From the NCBI RefSeq assembly GCF_023630175.1, contig NZ_JALLIN010000009.1, positions 62,001-126,000 on the forward strand: 64,000 nucleotides of DNA, given 5' to 3'. Made by a program: the position numbers and the translations under genes. The DNA comes from Streptomyces cellostaticus. Its GTDB lineage: Bacteria > Actinomycetota > Actinomycetes > Streptomycetales > Streptomycetaceae. The notes under the pieces were generated by a model. The model did no database searches and was not told the DNA's origin. It was given only the letters and a program-made list of their open reading frames with translations. Positions 62,029 through 64,000 of this stretch are shown piece after piece (position 1 is the stretch's first letter; each line of letters starts with the position of its first letter).

Positions 62029-62845
62029 GTACCGGCCGCTGACCGAGGGGCTGCGCGCCTACCGGCTGATCGCGGGGATGTGGGTCCGCTCCACGCTGAC
62101 CTACCGGGCCTCCTTCGCGATGACCGCGTTCGGCGGGCTGGTCGTGACCGGACTGGACTTCGTGACGATCGTCCTGATGTTCTCCCGGGTGGACGTCCTC
62201 GGCGGCTACTCGCTGCCCGAGGTGGCGTTCCTGTACGGGCTGTCGGCGACGTCCTTCGGTCTCGCGGACCTGGCGATCGGTTCGGCCGACCGGCTGGGCC
62301 GCCGGGTGCGCGACGGAACCCTCGACATTCTGCTGGTGCGGCCCGCGCCGGTGCTGGCGCAGGTCGCCGCCGACCGGTTCGCGCTGCGCCGGATCGGCCG
62401 GGTCGCCCAGGGATCGCTGGTGCTGGGCTACGCGCTCATCGCGTCGGACATCGCCTGGACACCGGTCAAGGCGCTGATGGTGCCGGGGATGCTGGTCTGC
62501 GGTGGTGCGATCTTCTCCGCGGTGTTCGTGGCGGGGGCGGCCTTCCAGTTCGTGGCGCAGGACGCGTCCGAGGTGCAGCACGCGTTCACGTACGGCGGCC
62601 AGACGCTGCTGCAGTACCCGCCGACGGTGTTCGGCAAGGAGCTGGTGCGGGGGGTGACCTTCATGTTCCCGCTGGCCTTCGTCAACTGGGTGCCGGCCGC
62701 CTATGTGCTGGGGCGGCCGTACCCGCTGGGCGGGCTGCCCCGGTGGGCGGCCTTCGCACCGCCGCTGGTGGCGGTGGGGTGCTGCGCGGCGGCGGCGCTG
62801 GCGTGGCGGGCGGGCCTTCGGTCGTATCGGAGTACAGGGAGTTAG
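62021..62845 (+). CDS. ABC-2 type export permease, subunit 2
   Basis: A 274-residue membrane protein from GTG 62021, overlapping the previous gene by 8 bp. Same fold as subunit 1 (MWVRSTLTYRASFAMTAFGG, RVRDGTLDILLVRPAPVLAQV), so the exporter uses a heterodimer. Six membrane segments. Stop codon two bases before the ATPase start. Confidence 0.84.
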   Translation: MGEYRPLTEGLRAYRLIAGMWVRSTLTYRASFAMTAFGGLVVTGLDFVTIVLMFSRVDVLGGYSLPEVAFLYGLSATSFGLADLAIGSADRLGRRVRDGTLDILLVRPAPVLAQVAADRFALRRIGRVAQGSLVLGYALIASDIAWTPVKALMVPGMLVCGGAIFSAVFVAGAAFQFVAQDASEVQHAFTYGGQTLLQYPPTVFGKELVRGVTFMFPLAFVNWVPAAYVLGRPYPLGGLPRWAAFAPPLVAVGCCAAAALAWRAGLRSYRSTGS

Positions 62846-62847
62846 CG

Positions 62848-63810
62848 GTGGACGCGTTCATCGAGGTGGACAGGGTCGAGAAGGTCTTCGAGGTGCGCCG
62901 GAGGACCGGGTTCATGAAGCGGGTCAAGCGGCAGGTCCGGGCGGTGGACTCCCTCTCGTTCACCGTGGCGCGCGGCGAGATGGTCGGCTACATCGGCCCG
63001 AACGGAGCCGGGAAGTCGACGACGGTCAAGATGCTGACCGGGATCCTCATGCCGAGCGCCGGCCGGCTGCGGGTGGCGGGGATCGATCCGTCGCGGGACC
63101 GGACCAGGCTGGCGCACCGGATCGGCGTGGTGTTCGGGCAGCGGACGACGCTGTGGTGGGACCTGCCGCTGATCGACTCCTACCGGCTGGCGCACCGGAT
63201 GTACCGGATCCCGGACGCCCGTTACCGGGAGAACCTGGAGCGCTGTGTCGAACTGCTGGAACTGGGCGCGCTGCTGGACGTTCCGGTGCGGCAGCTGTCG
63301 CTCGGGCAGCGGATGCGCGGGGACATCGCGGCGGCCCTGCTGCACGATCCGGAGGTGCTCTACCTGGACGAGCCGACGATCGGTCTGGACGTGGTGTCCA
63401 AGGCCAAGGTGCGGGGCTTCCTGAAGGAGCTGAACGCCGGGAGCGGTACGACGGTGCTGCTGACGACGCACGACCTGCAGGACATCGAGCAGTTGTGCTC
63501 GCGGGTGATGGTGATCGACCACGGGCGGCTGATGTACGACGGTGCCCTGGCCGGGCTGCACGAGGCCGGGGAGGGCGAGCGCACGCTGGTGGTGGACCTG
63601 GAGCGGGAGCTGCCGCCGATCGAGGCGCCCTCGTGCCGGGTGGTGCGGGTGGCGGGTCCGCGGCAGTGGCTGGCGTTCCCGGCCGGGCGGTCGGCGGCGC
63701 CGCTGGTGGCGCACATCGCGGCCGAGTACCCGCTGGTGGACCTGTCGGTGCGGGAGCCGGACATCGAGGCGGTCATCGCGAAGATGTACGCCGAGAAGGC
63801 GGTCTCGTAG
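62848..63810 (+). CDS. ABC exporter ATP-binding protein
   Basis: A 320-residue ATPase from GTG 62848. Walker A is GPNGAGKST, the signature LSLGQRMRGD, Walker B LYLDEPTIGLD, and His in TTHDLQDIEQLC. A C-terminal regulatory domain of about 80 residues follows. With the two permeases upstream it makes a complete drug- or lipid-type exporter; substrate unknown. Confidence 0.9.
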   Translation: MDAFIEVDRVEKVFEVRRRTGFMKRVKRQVRAVDSLSFTVARGEMVGYIGPNGAGKSTTVKMLTGILMPSAGRLRVAGIDPSRDRTRLAHRIGVVFGQRTTLWWDLPLIDSYRLAHRMYRIPDARYRENLERCVELLELGALLDVPVRQLSLGQRMRGDIAAALLHDPEVLYLDEPTIGLDVVSKAKVRGFLKELNAGSGTTVLLTTHDLQDIEQLCSRVMVIDHGRLMYDGALAGLHEAGEGERTLVVDLERELPPIEAPSCRVVRVAGPRQWLAFPAGRSAAPLVAHIAAEYPLVDLSVREPDIEAVIAKMYAEKAVS

Positions 63811-63819
63811 GCTGCTGCC

Positions 63820-64000
63820 ATGACCGACGACGCAGTCCCGGACCTCCGGGCGTCCGACGCCGACCGCGAGCGGGTCGCCGAGGTCCTGCGCGACGCCCTC
63901 GCCGAAGGGCGCCTGGACATGGGGGAGTTCGAAGAACGGCTGGAGGCGACGTACCAGGCGCGTACGTACGGTGAGCTGACGCCGATCACCCGCGATCTGC
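63820..64000 (+). CDS. DUF1707 SHOCT-like domain protein (3' end outside window)
   Basis: The first 60 residues of a protein from ATG 63820. DLRASDADRERVAEVLRDALAEGRLDMGEFEERL is the DUF1707 domain, found at the N-terminus of small membrane-associated proteins in actinobacteria. It starts ten bases after the ATPase stop but has no visible strong ribosome binding site. The rest is cut off. Confidence 0.85.
   Translation, partial: MTDDAVPDLRASDADRERVAEVLRDALAEGRLDMGEFEERLEATYQARTYGELTPITRDL

Overview
The window is high-GC (roughly 70 percent or more by eye) actinobacterial chromosome and reads as Streptomyces core DNA. Three things point there: GTG starts and 4-bp stop/start overlaps are common, GGAGG ribosome binding sites are frequent, and the gene order matches what I recall of the S. 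coelicolor cdgA (SCO2817) to cslA-glxA-cslZ (SCO2836-2838) region, continuing to a class A penicillin-binding protein (SCO2897-like) at the right end. Locus numbers are from memory. I see no integrase, transposase, phage structural gene or CRISPR array.

Region 1 (1-5.3 kb): a tightly overlapping three-gene operon encodes a RecB/Cas4-like nuclease with a cysteine cluster (cut by the left edge), a coiled-coil protein of unknown family and a compact UPF1/DNA2-type superfamily 1 helicase. It is followed by a duplicated helicase 3' end, a small conserved protein, a short prim-pol-like protein and the first of three identical tRNA-Lys(CTT) genes. Region 2 (5.3-9.8 kb): a secreted M6-like metalloprotease, the PAS-GGDEF-EAL c-di-GMP protein CdgA with a candidate BldD site, and a luciferase-like oxidoreductase. 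Region 3 (10-18.5 kb): a catabolic/uptake cluster with two EutA-like racemase-family proteins, a D-2-hydroxyacid dehydrogenase, an amidase, a DUF3830 protein, an EhuBCDA-type ABC transporter and an IclR regulator. Region 4 (18.6-29.8 kb): two more tRNA-Lys copies, an AA10 LPMO, an SPFH protein, an NlpC/P60-like peptidoglycan-binding protein, the CslA/GlxA/CslZ tip-glycan machinery, a class F sortase and a wall protein.

Region 5 (30-41 kb): mixed metabolism and envelope genes: a HAD phosphatase, an LAXTG-anchored surface protein, a divergent ROK regulator/Gfo-Idh-MocA pair sharing a near-perfect operator, an LLM oxidoreductase pseudogene, an FAH-family enzyme, a second YidC/Oxa1 protein, and an overlapping DUF1326/DUF2182 pair. 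Region 6 (41-50 kb): a 1048-residue PLD-helicase-DUF3427 protein behind what looks like a PafBC/RecA-NDp DNA-damage promoter, a Ser/Thr kinase, a DUF2267 protein, an Hsp20 chaperone with a strong AT-rich promoter, and an SGNH hydrolase. Region 7 (50-64 kb): DUF445, MFS transporter, RdgB, tRNA-Leu(TAG), BCP peroxiredoxin, a lone GroES-like protein, a guanidine-III riboswitch ahead of an SMR (Gdx/SugE) exporter, a PBP with a very long low-complexity cytoplasmic tail, and an ABC-2 exporter operon.

The best candidates for an under-described system are the nuclease/unknown/helicase operon at 1-3894 and the damage-promoter-driven PLD-helicase at 41.1-44.3 kb. Both are core-like insertions of nucleic-acid processing machinery with no named partner. 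The functional claims rest on motifs read by eye, without database searches.
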